Assembly (NCBI GenBank): GCA_021821085.1
Contig: JAKACV010000009.1
Coordinates: forward strand, 1-64,000
DNA from: Bacillota bacterium
GTDB taxonomy: Bacteria > Bacillota > Bacilli > Alicyclobacillales > SLC66
Reading direction: 5' to 3'
DNA length: 64,000 nucleotides
A program made the translations under genes and the position numbers. A model generated the notes under the pieces. It had not been told where the DNA came from, ran no database searches, and saw only the letters and a program-made list of their open reading frames with translations. Positions 55,758 to 63,618 of the stretch are shown one piece after another; position 1 is the stretch's first letter, and each line of letters opens with the position of its first letter.

Positions 55758-56732
55758 CTATGCTTCTGCTCGTGCAGATCGATAAAGTCGATCGAGCGTG
55801 CGCGCCTGAGCGAGTGATGCGTCGCGAGTATCTTCTAAGGTGTTTTGATTGCGAATAGCATCGCAAAAATATTCGATTTCCTTTACATATTGATTGGTAT
55901 CAAGTACGGGTTCCATCCGTACTTCCGCGCCTTTGCGCACAATCAATTCGGCATGTCCTTTATCAGGGCGAAAAGGGTGAGTAACCACAATTGACCCTGA
56001 CGTGCCAACGATTTCGACATATTGACGATCGGGTGCTTCAAAAGAACAATCAAAATGGGCGATTCGTCCACCGGAGAAACGAAGTATTCCTGATAAGGTG
56101 AGATCAATGTCATTTGTTTCATGGAAATGGGCGACTGCGGTGACGTACAGTGGTTCCTCTTGCATCAATGTACGACTGACGTGTACGCAGTATGTTCCCA
56201 CATCGTAAAGAGCTCCTCCGCCATATGCTCGGTTCATGCGAATATCGTTTGATTTTGTCAAAGGAAAACTGAAATTCGATGTGATGATTTGGATCTGGCC
56301 AATCTCCCCGCTATTGATTAGTGCGCGAACGCGATCCCATTGTGGATGAATCGGATACATGAAGGCTTCCATAAGAACGATGCCATTTGTCGAGGCAGCT
56401 TCAATCATGCTTTTTACTTCTTGTTCATTCAAAGCGAGAGGCTTTTCGCAAAGAACGTGCTTCCCGCTTTGTGCAGCACGAATTGTCCATTTCGCATGTT
56501 CGTGGTTAGGAAGTGGGATGTAGACAGCATCGACATCAGGGTTGTCAAGAAGTGATTCATAGCAATCTTCGACTATGGGTATGAGATTCTGCTTGGCAAA
56601 TTGTTCTCCTCTGCCACTATCCCTGCTTGCGACCGCTATCACATCAGTTCCAGAAACTCTACGAATTGCAGGGATCAATTGCGTTTCGGCAATGTGAGCG
56701 CTTCCGAGTATCCCCCATTTAATTTGCTGCAT
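55758..56732 (-). CDS. Gfo/Idh/MocA-family oxidoreductase
   Basis: 324 residues. The N-terminal Rossmann domain (KWGILGSAHIAETQLIPAIRR) and the EKPLALN motif (CEKPLALNEQEVKSM) are clear, followed by the C-terminal beta-sheet domain with YGGGALYDVGTYCVH. Enzymes of this family use NAD(P) to oxidise or reduce sugars, inositols or other metabolites; the substrate is not evident. ATG 56732 follows an AAGGAG ribosome site. It is a single-gene unit. Confidence 0.88.
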   Translation of the reverse strand: MQQIKWGILGSAHIAETQLIPAIRRVSGTDVIAVASRDSGRGEQFAKQNLIPIVEDCYESLLDNPDVDAVYIPLPNHEHAKWTIRAAQSGKHVLCEKPLALNEQEVKSMIEAASTNGIVLMEAFMYPIHPQWDRVRALINSGEIGQIQIITSNFSFPLTKSNDIRMNRAYGGGALYDVGTYCVHVSRTLMQEEPLYVTAVAHFHETNDIDLTLSGILRFSGGRIAHFDCSFEAPDRQYVEIVGTSGSIVVTHPFRPDKGHAELIVRKGAEVRMEPVLDTNQYVKEIEYFCDAIRNQNTLEDTRDASLAQARTLDRLYRSARAEA

Positions 56733-56760
56733 TGTTTCATCTCCTTAGAACGATGATGAA

Positions 56761-57123
56761 TTATTGTACCGTCGGATTATGTTTGCGGTGCTCTGTATGC
56801 GCAAATGAGTGGCTTTGTTCAAGATCTACTTTTAGAGCCTGTTCAAAAAGGGTTGAGGTAAGATGCAAGCAGGGGTTTGGTGAAGTCTGGACATGCGCGC
56901 GGAGTGTACGATAGGTGGTACATGAGCACGCATGTCCAGCACAAGCCGAAGCCCTGCGCCGCAGAGTTCTCGCCCCTTTTTGAACGACCTCTTTTACTTG
57001 TTCTTCGGAATAAACGTCTGAGGATCCAGCTCGTCGTAAATTTTGTCCGATGACTAATGCATGATGATGAAGACGAGATAAATTTTGAAGCGATTCATGA
57101 CGCTTTTGCGGAGAAGTACCCAT
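56761..57123 (-). pseudogene. Hemerythrin-like short gene interrupted by a MITE
   Basis: The first 45 residues (HESLQNLSRLHHHALVIGQN then LRRAGSSD) resemble the first helix of hemerythrin-like HHE domains, with the iron-ligand histidine region. The open frame then runs through copy C of the miniature element and continues in frame to a stop at 56761. If the element and one target duplication are removed (162 bases, 54 codons) a 66-codon frame remains, so the gene was already short. Whether the 120-residue chimera is made is unknown. Confidence 0.5.
56835..56991 (-). mobile_element. MITE-like element, copy C (157 bp)
   Basis: It is a near-identical, reverse-oriented copy of the element at 37569-37725. 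Ends are GAGCCTGTTCAAAAAGGG and, on the other side, the complement of GAGGTCGTTCAAAAAGGG-type sequence. A perfect 5-base duplication TTTTA flanks it (56830-56834, 56992-56996). It lies inside the hemerythrin-like frame. The 57124-57335 stretch has no gene. Confidence 0.87.
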
Positions 57124-57335
57124 GTAATCACGCCTTTGTTATAGATACTTCACTTCATCATAAATCAGTGGACCGTAAATTCCTAGGAACATGTAGACGA
57201 AAAATATTGAGTATAGTCCATTATTGCGCCTGAATTATATTTTCTATATGAGTGCCGTCAACGATTTCACTGTTCTGCTGTACTTTAATAAGGAAAGTGT
57301 GATTTGTGCCACAGTGTCGCAAGGAGGTGAGGCGC

Positions 57336-58331
57336 TTGAATTCGACAGTGTATTCGGGGAAACAAATGTGGATTTGGGAAGTGGATCAAACATTCTCTGG
57401 CAATATCCAAACGATCATTAGTCAAGGCAAGCAACTCGGTCTCGATGGATTTATCGTAAAGGCACACGACGGTTCGACTGTATGGTCGCAGTTTGGGCAG
57501 GTGATAGCACCGTTAAAAGCGGCTGGTTTTACGGTGGCGGCATGGGGATATGTATACGCGAATGACGTTTCTGGTGAAAGTGCTGCAGCGCAAACGGTAA
57601 TCGATTTAGGTGCTGATTGGTATATACTTGATGCGGAGCAAAGTTTCGACAACCAATCGACGGCGGCTACTGATTTGTGCACCGCAATTCGCAGTCGCAA
57701 TCCAAAGCTCATTATGGGCTATGCGCCATTTGCGTTTCCAAATGATCATCCGAATTTCCCTTATGCGGAGTTTAGTCGATCTTGTAATGTTTGTTTACCA
57801 CAGATCTATTGGAGTGACTTTGGCATTACTCCCTCCGCAGCTGTGTCGCAAAGCTTTACTGAACTTCATAGCTTTGGGCTTCCGCTTGCTCCGATTGGTC
57901 AAACATATGGTTCGGTAACGGGCACCGAAATTCATGAGTTCGCGCAATCAGTTTCTTCACTTGGGGGAGTAGGGATCAGTTTTTGGGATTTCCAATCAGC
58001 TAACTCGAAGCAATTGCAAGCGATTGGTCAGATCCAAGGATTTTCATCAGGCAACTCGTCTAAGTCGCAAGTGCCTGCCGCATCAAAGTCAGGTGCAGAT
58101 GCTACGTCTACTCGTGCTGGGGGGGAGTATTTTGTGAAGGGTATGCCGCAAGATGTTCAGTTAAATGATTGGTTTTACGGTGCAGTGAGCGATTTACTCA
58201 CACGCGGAATTGTGACTGCCTATCAAGATGGACTGTTTAAGCCTGACGAAGCGATTACACGGGCGCAAGCTGCCGATTGGCTAAATCGCCTCCGCATCTA
58301 TTTGCAACAGCAAGGCGGGAAGATTGGGTAG
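57336..58331 (+). CDS. Glycosidase-like barrel protein with one SLH domain
   Basis: About 331 residues. The first 230 residues look like a TIM barrel of the GH25-like type: MWIWEVDQTFSGNIQTIISQ, GWGYVYANDV-type strand (AAWGYVYANDVSG), acidic pair in WYILDAEQSF, and GVGISFWDFQSAN near the end. After a Ser/Gly linker a single S-layer homology repeat follows (WFYGAVSDLLTRGIVTAYQD then GLFKPDEAITRAQAADWL). TTG 57336 is 8 bases after AAGGAGG. No signal peptide is seen, unusual for an SLH protein. Wall or exopolysaccharide hydrolysis is a guess. Confidence 0.72.
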   Translation: MNSTVYSGKQMWIWEVDQTFSGNIQTIISQGKQLGLDGFIVKAHDGSTVWSQFGQVIAPLKAAGFTVAAWGYVYANDVSGESAAAQTVIDLGADWYILDAEQSFDNQSTAATDLCTAIRSRNPKLIMGYAPFAFPNDHPNFPYAEFSRSCNVCLPQIYWSDFGITPSAAVSQSFTELHSFGLPLAPIGQTYGSVTGTEIHEFAQSVSSLGGVGISFWDFQSANSKQLQAIGQIQGFSSGNSSKSQVPAASKSGADATSTRAGGEYFVKGMPQDVQLNDWFYGAVSDLLTRGIVTAYQDGLFKPDEAITRAQAADWLNRLRIYLQQQGGKIG

Positions 58332-58332
58332 G

Positions 58333-58352
58333 GGCGGTTTAAAAATACCGCC
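58333..58352. terminator. Small hairpin between convergent genes
   Basis: GGCGGT (58333-58338) pairs with ACCGCC (58347-58352) with an A/T-rich loop. It sits between the SLH gene and the convergent aminotransferase and probably ends one or both. Confidence 0.45.
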
Positions 58353-58362
58353 TCTACAGAGG

Positions 58363-59529
58363 TTATTGAAATGTATGAGCCACCCGGTTTGCGGCATTGG
58401 TAAGAACATCCTCAGGTTGAACTAAAGCAAATCGAACGTAGTATTCGCCTTCAGGTCCAAAGCCGACACCAGGCACGCAAGCAACTCCGGTTTTTTCCAA
58501 AAGGTGTTTTGCAAATACTCGTGAATCCATGTGGTGAGGAGTTTTTAGCCAAACAAACATCGTGGCTTGAGATGGTGAGATGTCCCAACCTGCATGGTAC
58601 AAGGGATTCAAAAAGGCATCACGTCGCTTTTGATAAAGTTCACGTACATGAGCAATATGAATGTCGGGATGATCTTGTAAGGTGATTGTCCCTGCTCTTT
58701 GTGTGGCGAGAAATACGCCATAATCGATATTCGACTTTACGATGTGTAGAGCCTCCAGGATTTCGCAATTACCAGCAGCAAAAGCTAGTCGCGGGCCCGC
58801 GAAGTTAAATGTTTTTGAGAAGGAATGCAACTCAATGCCTACGTCTTTTGCCCCAGGAGTCGCTAAAAAAGAAGGGGATGTACGACCGTCAAATGTCAGT
58901 TCAATATATGCCGCATCATGTAAGACAAGAATGTGATGTTGATGGGCAAATTCCACGACATCAGCAAAGAAGGAAGGTGGTGCAACAGCAGTCACTGGGT
59001 TGCTGGGGTAGTTTAGAATCATGAGTTTTGCCCTGCGTAAAATATCGTGCGGGATTGCAGATAAATCGGGTAAATAGTTGTTCTCTTCACGTAAGGGCAT
59101 ACGATATGGTGTCGCTCCAACAAGCAGAGCTGTCACCTCATAGATAGGATAACATGGATCAGGAATTAGAATGACATCGCCTGGATCCACAACTGCTAGT
59201 GAAATGTGCGTTAGTGCATCTTGTGCGCCAATCACACTGAGCAATTCTGTATGCGGATCGACCACAACGTTGTAGCGCTGATATAAGAATGAGGCTGCGG
59301 CATGACGGAATTCATCGGTTCCTTCGGTAGTGGCGTATCCATAGACACGCGGATCGCGCAACGCCTCAAGGAAAGCTTCCTGAACATGAGATGCCGGTGG
59401 TGTATCTGGTGAACCAATCCCAAGGTCTATAACTTGAACGTCGCGTTTCCTGAGTTCTGTTTTGAGTTGGGTAAGTTCAAAAAAGACTGCTGAAGATATA
59501 GATGATAATCGTTTCGCCTTAACTTGCAA
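58363..59529 (-). CDS. Class I/II aminotransferase (PatA/LL-DAP aminotransferase-like)
   Basis: 388 residues. Fold type I motifs are VIDLGIGSPDTPP, YATTEGTDEFRHAAA, LNYPSNPVTAVAP (substrate Asn), the Asp in VLHDAAYIELTFDG, the PLP lysine in HSFSKTFNFAGPRL, and VPGVGFGPEGEYYVRFAL. Close relatives act on diaminopimelate, aromatic or branched amino acids; which one cannot be told. It is a single gene whose start is separated by about 120 bases from the divergent flavoprotein gene. Confidence 0.87.
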   Translation of the reverse strand: MQVKAKRLSSISSAVFFELTQLKTELRKRDVQVIDLGIGSPDTPPASHVQEAFLEALRDPRVYGYATTEGTDEFRHAAASFLYQRYNVVVDPHTELLSVIGAQDALTHISLAVVDPGDVILIPDPCYPIYEVTALLVGATPYRMPLREENNYLPDLSAIPHDILRRAKLMILNYPSNPVTAVAPPSFFADVVEFAHQHHILVLHDAAYIELTFDGRTSPSFLATPGAKDVGIELHSFSKTFNFAGPRLAFAAGNCEILEALHIVKSNIDYGVFLATQRAGTITLQDHPDIHIAHVRELYQKRRDAFLNPLYHAGWDISPSQATMFVWLKTPHHMDSRVFAKHLLEKTGVACVPGVGFGPEGEYYVRFALVQPEDVLTNAANRVAHTFQ

Positions 59530-59650
59530 CGTGATCCCCCCGAAGCGTTATAATATATATCCTACTATATTACGCCGATTTGTAACAGAAAGGACTTTGA
59601 AAAAACGAAAAATATGGAGATGAAATGATTGCTGCGCAAACTTCGAGAAG

Positions 59651-60946
59651 ATGAAGGAATTGTTTGAGACACCAAGTGCGTCCGTTCTTGTGATTGGGGG
59701 CGGACCGGCAGGACTCATGGCTGCGATTGGGGCGGCAAGATCGGGTGCAAAAGTCACGTTGCTTGAAAAAGGCAAGCGACTTGGCCGCAAATTACTTATT
59801 TCAGGTGGTGGTCGTTGCAATGTCACGAATGCACGAGGCATTGACCACATTGTTGAAAACACCCCTGGTAATGGTCGGTTTTTATTTAGCGCACTTCATC
59901 AGTGGTCAAATGAAGATATCATCAGATTTTTTCAGGAGCTTGGGGTTAAGCTAAAAGAAGAAGATCGCGGTCGAATGTTTCCGGTGACAAACCGTGCATC
60001 TACTGTACTTGATGCACTTTTGCGTGAATTAGATCTCTACGAAGTGCGTGTGGAATTCGGTGCAGTGGTAAAAAAAGTGATCTATCAAGAAAAAACCGAT
60101 AATTTCACTGTTCATATACAGTCTGGTGGAACTTTTGAGGGATCATCAGTTGTGGTGGCTGTAGGGGGTTGCTCTGTTCCAGAAACCGGTTCTACTGGAG
60201 ATGGATATATATTTGCACAGGCATTTGGGCACACAATTATCGAACCGTACCCGACTTCTGTGGCTTTGGTGTCTCATGATGAAGTTATTCAAAGTAAAGT
60301 GTTACAAGGCCTTTCTTTACGACAAGCTGTATTACGTCTGTATGATCCGCGAGGTCGACTGACAGCAACAGAGGATGGAGATATACTTTTTACGCATTTC
60401 GGCTTGTCAGGGCCCGCAGCGTTGCGAATTAGTCAATATGCCGTGAAAAATTGGGAAAAATTCGGGGCACAACCACTGTTACTGACTATCGATACTGATC
60501 CACAAAAGAGTATCGAAGATTGGATTGAACAGATATTCGCGATTGGAAAAACAATGCCCAAGCGAGCTATTCGGACAATTTTAAGAGATGTTACGGCAAC
60601 GAGCTTGGCGAATTATTTGGTTGATGCACTTCAGTTGCCAGGTGATTTAGCTGCAGCTGACATGAATAAACATGATGTTGCGGAATTTGTAAATTATCTA
60701 AAGGTGTTTCCCTTGCATATCGCAGATACGCTGGGTCTTTCCCGAGCCACTGTTACGGGTGGTGGAATTTCTGTGAAAGAGATTGACCCTCGTACAATGC
60801 AATCTCGTCGACAACCAGGATTATTTTTTGCAGGTGAAGTTATGGACGTACACGCGCATACTGGAGGGTATAATATTACAGTAGCCTTCTCTACTGGTTA
60901 CGTTGCCGGACAACATGCGGCTATGCGAAATGAGTTCGGCTCATGA
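59651..60946 (+). CDS. FAD-dependent oxidoreductase, HI0933/YhiN family
   Basis: 431 residues. The dinucleotide motif VLVIGGGPAGLMAAIGAARSGA is at the N-terminus, followed by KGKRLGRKLLISGGGRCNVTN, typical of the HI0933 family, and the C-terminal FAD-contact sequence FAGEVMDVHAHTGGYN. Recent work links relatives to tRNA or other modifications, but the reaction is unsure. No good ribosome site precedes ATG 59651. The next gene, folB, starts 22 bases after the stop. Confidence 0.88.
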   Translation: MKELFETPSASVLVIGGGPAGLMAAIGAARSGAKVTLLEKGKRLGRKLLISGGGRCNVTNARGIDHIVENTPGNGRFLFSALHQWSNEDIIRFFQELGVKLKEEDRGRMFPVTNRASTVLDALLRELDLYEVRVEFGAVVKKVIYQEKTDNFTVHIQSGGTFEGSSVVVAVGGCSVPETGSTGDGYIFAQAFGHTIIEPYPTSVALVSHDEVIQSKVLQGLSLRQAVLRLYDPRGRLTATEDGDILFTHFGLSGPAALRISQYAVKNWEKFGAQPLLLTIDTDPQKSIEDWIEQIFAIGKTMPKRAIRTILRDVTATSLANYLVDALQLPGDLAAADMNKHDVAEFVNYLKVFPLHIADTLGLSRATVTGGGISVKEIDPRTMQSRRQPGLFFAGEVMDVHAHTGGYNITVAFSTGYVAGQHAAMRNEFGS

Positions 60947-60967
60947 GATGAGAAGAGAAAGTGGGGG

Positions 60968-61348
60968 ATGTTGGTCGTGGAGGACACCATTTTTATGAAT
61001 GGCATGGAGTTTTATGGATATCATGGATTTTTTCCGGAGGAACAGCGTTTGGGTCAGAGATTTGTCATTTCCTTGACGCTGCTGTGTGATTTGGAGCCGG
61101 CGGCAAGGAACGACGATCTGGCGCTGACAGTTGACTACGGAGACGTGTATAATATAGTTAAAGAAGTGGTTGAAGGACCTCCGTACAAACTTGTTGAATC
61201 TGTCGCGCAAGATGTTGCGAATGTAGTTCTTGGTACATATCCGATGGTTGATCAAATCAAGGTACATCTGGAGAAGCCAGGGGCACCGATTGCAGGAGTT
61301 TTTGCCACAGTCGGGGTGGAGATTGTACGGTCCCGAACGAATACTTGA
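60968..61348 (+). CDS. folB: Dihydroneopterin aldolase
   Basis: 126 residues, the normal length. The sequence follows FolB: FMNGMEFYGYHGFFPEEQRLGQ, the substrate Glu/Tyr region TVDYGDVYNIVKEVVEG, KLVESVAQDVA and VHLEKPGAPIAGVF. It forms hydroxymethyl-dihydropterin in folate synthesis. Other fol genes are absent. AGTGGGGGATG overlaps its start, so translation may be weak. It may be co-transcribed with the flavoprotein. Confidence 0.92.
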   Translation: MLVVEDTIFMNGMEFYGYHGFFPEEQRLGQRFVISLTLLCDLEPAARNDDLALTVDYGDVYNIVKEVVEGPPYKLVESVAQDVANVVLGTYPMVDQIKVHLEKPGAPIAGVFATVGVEIVRSRTNT

Positions 61349-61368
61349 TTTATTGGGGGATCAGATAA

Positions 61369-61485
61369 ATGAAAAAGGCAATGTGGGTTTTTATGGCTCT
61401 TATAGCGGTGGTTGTCGGATGGTATACTTTTACGTCACCTGTTTGGGCAAACATCTCAGTTATTCAAATGTTATTAAGGGGATAA
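61369..61485 (+). CDS. 38-residue membrane or secreted peptide
   Basis: A short frame, MKKAMWVFMALIAVVVGWYT then FTSPVWANISVIQMLLRG, between folB and the thioesterase gene. It has two lysines followed by about 17 hydrophobic residues and an AXA-like VWA site, like a signal peptide or a small membrane protein. GGGGGA lies 9 bases upstream. Its stop codon is 2 bases from the thioesterase ATG, which favours real translation. No family is recognised. Confidence 0.45.
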   Translation: MKKAMWVFMALIAVVVGWYTFTSPVWANISVIQMLLRG

Positions 61486-61487
61486 TT

Positions 61488-61985
61488 ATGGAAGGGAAAC
61501 GTGTAAGTGAGTCGCGCACCTATATGACCGACCTTGTTTTGCCGCCGGATACCAATCTTCACGGAACGATTTTTGGTGGTCGAGTGATGGCGTATGTGGA
61601 CAAAATTGCCAGCATTACGGCTATGCGACATTGTCGAAAAGCCGTTGTAACAGCATCTAGTGATAGTCTTGATTTTCTTGCTCCCATCAAGGTTGGTGAA
61701 GCTATTCAATTAGAGGCTTTTGTGACGTGGACGCATCATACTTCGATGGAAATTTTTTGCCGGATTCAGTCTGAAAATCTGATGACTGGGGAAAAAACGT
61801 TAACGGCGACTTCGTATTTGACATTTGTTGCACTTGATGAGGATGGGAAACCAGCGATTGTGCCTTCTATTATCCCGGAAATGGATGAAGAGTGGTGGCA
61901 TTACAACACGGCTGCAGAACGTCGTGAAACTCGTTTAAAGCGACGTAAGGATCGAGCAGCGGCGGAAATTTCATACGCTCATTAA
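61488..61985 (+). CDS. Acyl-CoA thioesterase (hotdog fold)
   Basis: 165 residues. The YciA/YkhA-type pattern is clear: LPPDTNLHGTIFGGRVMAYVD with the catalytic Asp/Asn region, AVVTASSDSLDFLAPIKVG, and ATSYLTFVALDEDGKP. It hydrolyses acyl-CoA esters. ATG 61488 follows AAGGGG by 6 bases; the frame extends upstream into folB but those residues do not fit the family. The C-terminal tail is basic (RRETRLKRRKDRAAAE). Confidence 0.9.
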   Translation: MEGKRVSESRTYMTDLVLPPDTNLHGTIFGGRVMAYVDKIASITAMRHCRKAVVTASSDSLDFLAPIKVGEAIQLEAFVTWTHHTSMEIFCRIQSENLMTGEKTLTATSYLTFVALDEDGKPAIVPSIIPEMDEEWWHYNTAAERRETRLKRRKDRAAAEISYAH

Positions 61986-62030
61986 TGATGATGGGCTTTT
62001 GTCCAGCCGATAAGGAGGCTGAATCGCATC

Positions 62031-63542
62031 ATGAAGTTGTCCGAGCGATATGATGTCAATTCTATAGATGGTAAGTGCGATGGGTGGAATATTGCCAAGG
62101 GATTCGATACGCGATTAGGTCGACCCGTGCTTGTTGCTGCAATGTCGGGACATCATTTAGATCGGTATTCGATGGATGCATGGCTTGCGAGGCGTGTGAG
62201 CGTCTCGCATGCTTATGTGGCCGAACTATTCGATGGATTGCCGCGGGACGACGCATTTTATTGTGTGTTTGAGAGTCGTAAGGATGATTTATTTGGTCTG
62301 CCTGATTTATCACGGCATGATCTATTGTCAGCTTTTGTAAAAATGGTGAGTGGCGTGGAGGCCTTATTTGACTCGGGAGTCGGATTTCGATTTTCTGAGC
62401 GACAGATTATATGGGATGGATCCAATCCACACGTCTTAGGACTTTTACCGCAGGCAGAGAATGCTCCACACCTTTCAAGCGAACAGCATGTCGAAGCGTT
62501 GATGCAGTATTTTAGCTTGCGATTACAGCAACGCATCGATGCGTCTGACGAGCCTGATCGCATTTTGTCGCGTTCACCTGTGTTGCGCATGGGGTTGAAT
62601 CGTTTATCTGGTGAAGGAACGCCATGCACAACGTTTAGTGATTTACGAATGGTACTTGAAGCGATGCTGATTGAAGAGCAACGGCGAAAAGTAGCGTTGC
62701 AGGCGGCATATGGTCAAAAGGAGAATGGCATCGCGACGAGTAGTTCACGGGGTTTACAGGAACCCGATCCGATAGAAACAGGCACTGAGCAGGAAGCTTC
62801 GATGGAAACGATCGTATTCTCTACAAAATCGCTAAAACAGGCGCAAAATCGCCGTGACTTGGATGAAATGGTCTTTATGCCAACGATAGCAGGAGAACGT
62901 CAAAGAAGACCGGAAGAAGACGTGGAGGAAAATGTTGAATCCACAGAAGATCTTGAAGACTTGGAGGACGATTCACTCCATCGCTTTTCGCGATCTCGGG
63001 TACTTTTGTTTGTCTTGTTAAGCCTTGTTGTGGCAATTGCTATTCTTTATGGGATAGTGACTTTTTTGCGGGGCGGACCATTCGGCGGGGCGGCAGCAAC
63101 GAATGTCGCTGTAAAGCCAGGTGGGACAACGTCTGTTAGTCAATCGCTCCACGTGACTGGACTAACGGCAAAAGCAGCTGTTCAACTTCTTGCTGCACAC
63201 GGAATTCACTCTGTGAATTTGCAAGCCGTTGCAATGAAAAGCGGAGTAACTCCCGGATCGGTTATCGCGTCGACTCCATCTGTTCTGAGTTCGACAAATT
63301 CTACAGGGTCAGTTACCTTACAAGTAGCCGTCCCTAGTGGTGAGGAAATGGTCCCAAATGTCATTCACTTATCTTTGCAAGCGGCAGAACAAAAACTTTT
63401 AGCTGATCACTTTCATTACTCCTATGTCATTCAACACGTTGCAGGGGCCACACCAGGCATGGTAATAGAGCAAAATCCGGCGCCCTATGGGTTGCTTACA
63501 GCCGAAAGCAACGTCTCGTTTGTGGTTGCACAAAAGTCTTGA
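62031..63542 (+). CDS. Membrane PASTA protein with degenerate kinase domain
   Basis: 503 residues. The first 210 resemble a Hanks-type kinase in outline only: ERYDVNSIDGKCDGWNIAKG sits where the glycine loop should be, FDTRLGRPVLVAAM lacks the ATP lysine, and FRFSERQIIWDG replaces the HRD segment; no DFG is seen. An acidic, Glu-rich linker is followed by one membrane helix (VLLFVLLSLVVAIAILYGIV, about residues 323-342) and two PASTA-like repeats outside (VTGLTAKAAVQLLAAHGI; VPNVIHLSLQAAEQKLLADH). PrkC-type kinases have the same layout, so this looks like a pseudokinase that senses peptidoglycan. Confidence 0.78.
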   Translation: MKLSERYDVNSIDGKCDGWNIAKGFDTRLGRPVLVAAMSGHHLDRYSMDAWLARRVSVSHAYVAELFDGLPRDDAFYCVFESRKDDLFGLPDLSRHDLLSAFVKMVSGVEALFDSGVGFRFSERQIIWDGSNPHVLGLLPQAENAPHLSSEQHVEALMQYFSLRLQQRIDASDEPDRILSRSPVLRMGLNRLSGEGTPCTTFSDLRMVLEAMLIEEQRRKVALQAAYGQKENGIATSSSRGLQEPDPIETGTEQEASMETIVFSTKSLKQAQNRRDLDEMVFMPTIAGERQRRPEEDVEENVESTEDLEDLEDDSLHRFSRSRVLLFVLLSLVVAIAILYGIVTFLRGGPFGGAAATNVAVKPGGTTSVSQSLHVTGLTAKAAVQLLAAHGIHSVNLQAVAMKSGVTPGSVIASTPSVLSSTNSTGSVTLQVAVPSGEEMVPNVIHLSLQAAEQKLLADHFHYSYVIQHVAGATPGMVIEQNPAPYGLLTAESNVSFVVAQKS

Positions 63543-63565
63543 AAAAGAAATCTACGACTCTATCA

Positions 63566-63607
63566 TTGACAGACTTCCTCCAGCATCGACATAATAGGTG
63601 CTGGAGG
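63566..63607 (+). promoter_or_regulatory. Promoter and palindrome at the last gene
   Basis: TTGACA (63566-63571) and CATAAT (63590-63595) with an 18-base spacer. CCTCCAGCA (63577-63585) and TGCTGGAGG (63599-63607) are perfect inverted arms around the -10 box; the right arm contains the ribosome site of the next gene. It may be an operator, and on read-through transcripts it would hide the ribosome site. Confidence 0.45.
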
Positions 63608-63618
63608 GGAAAATACGC

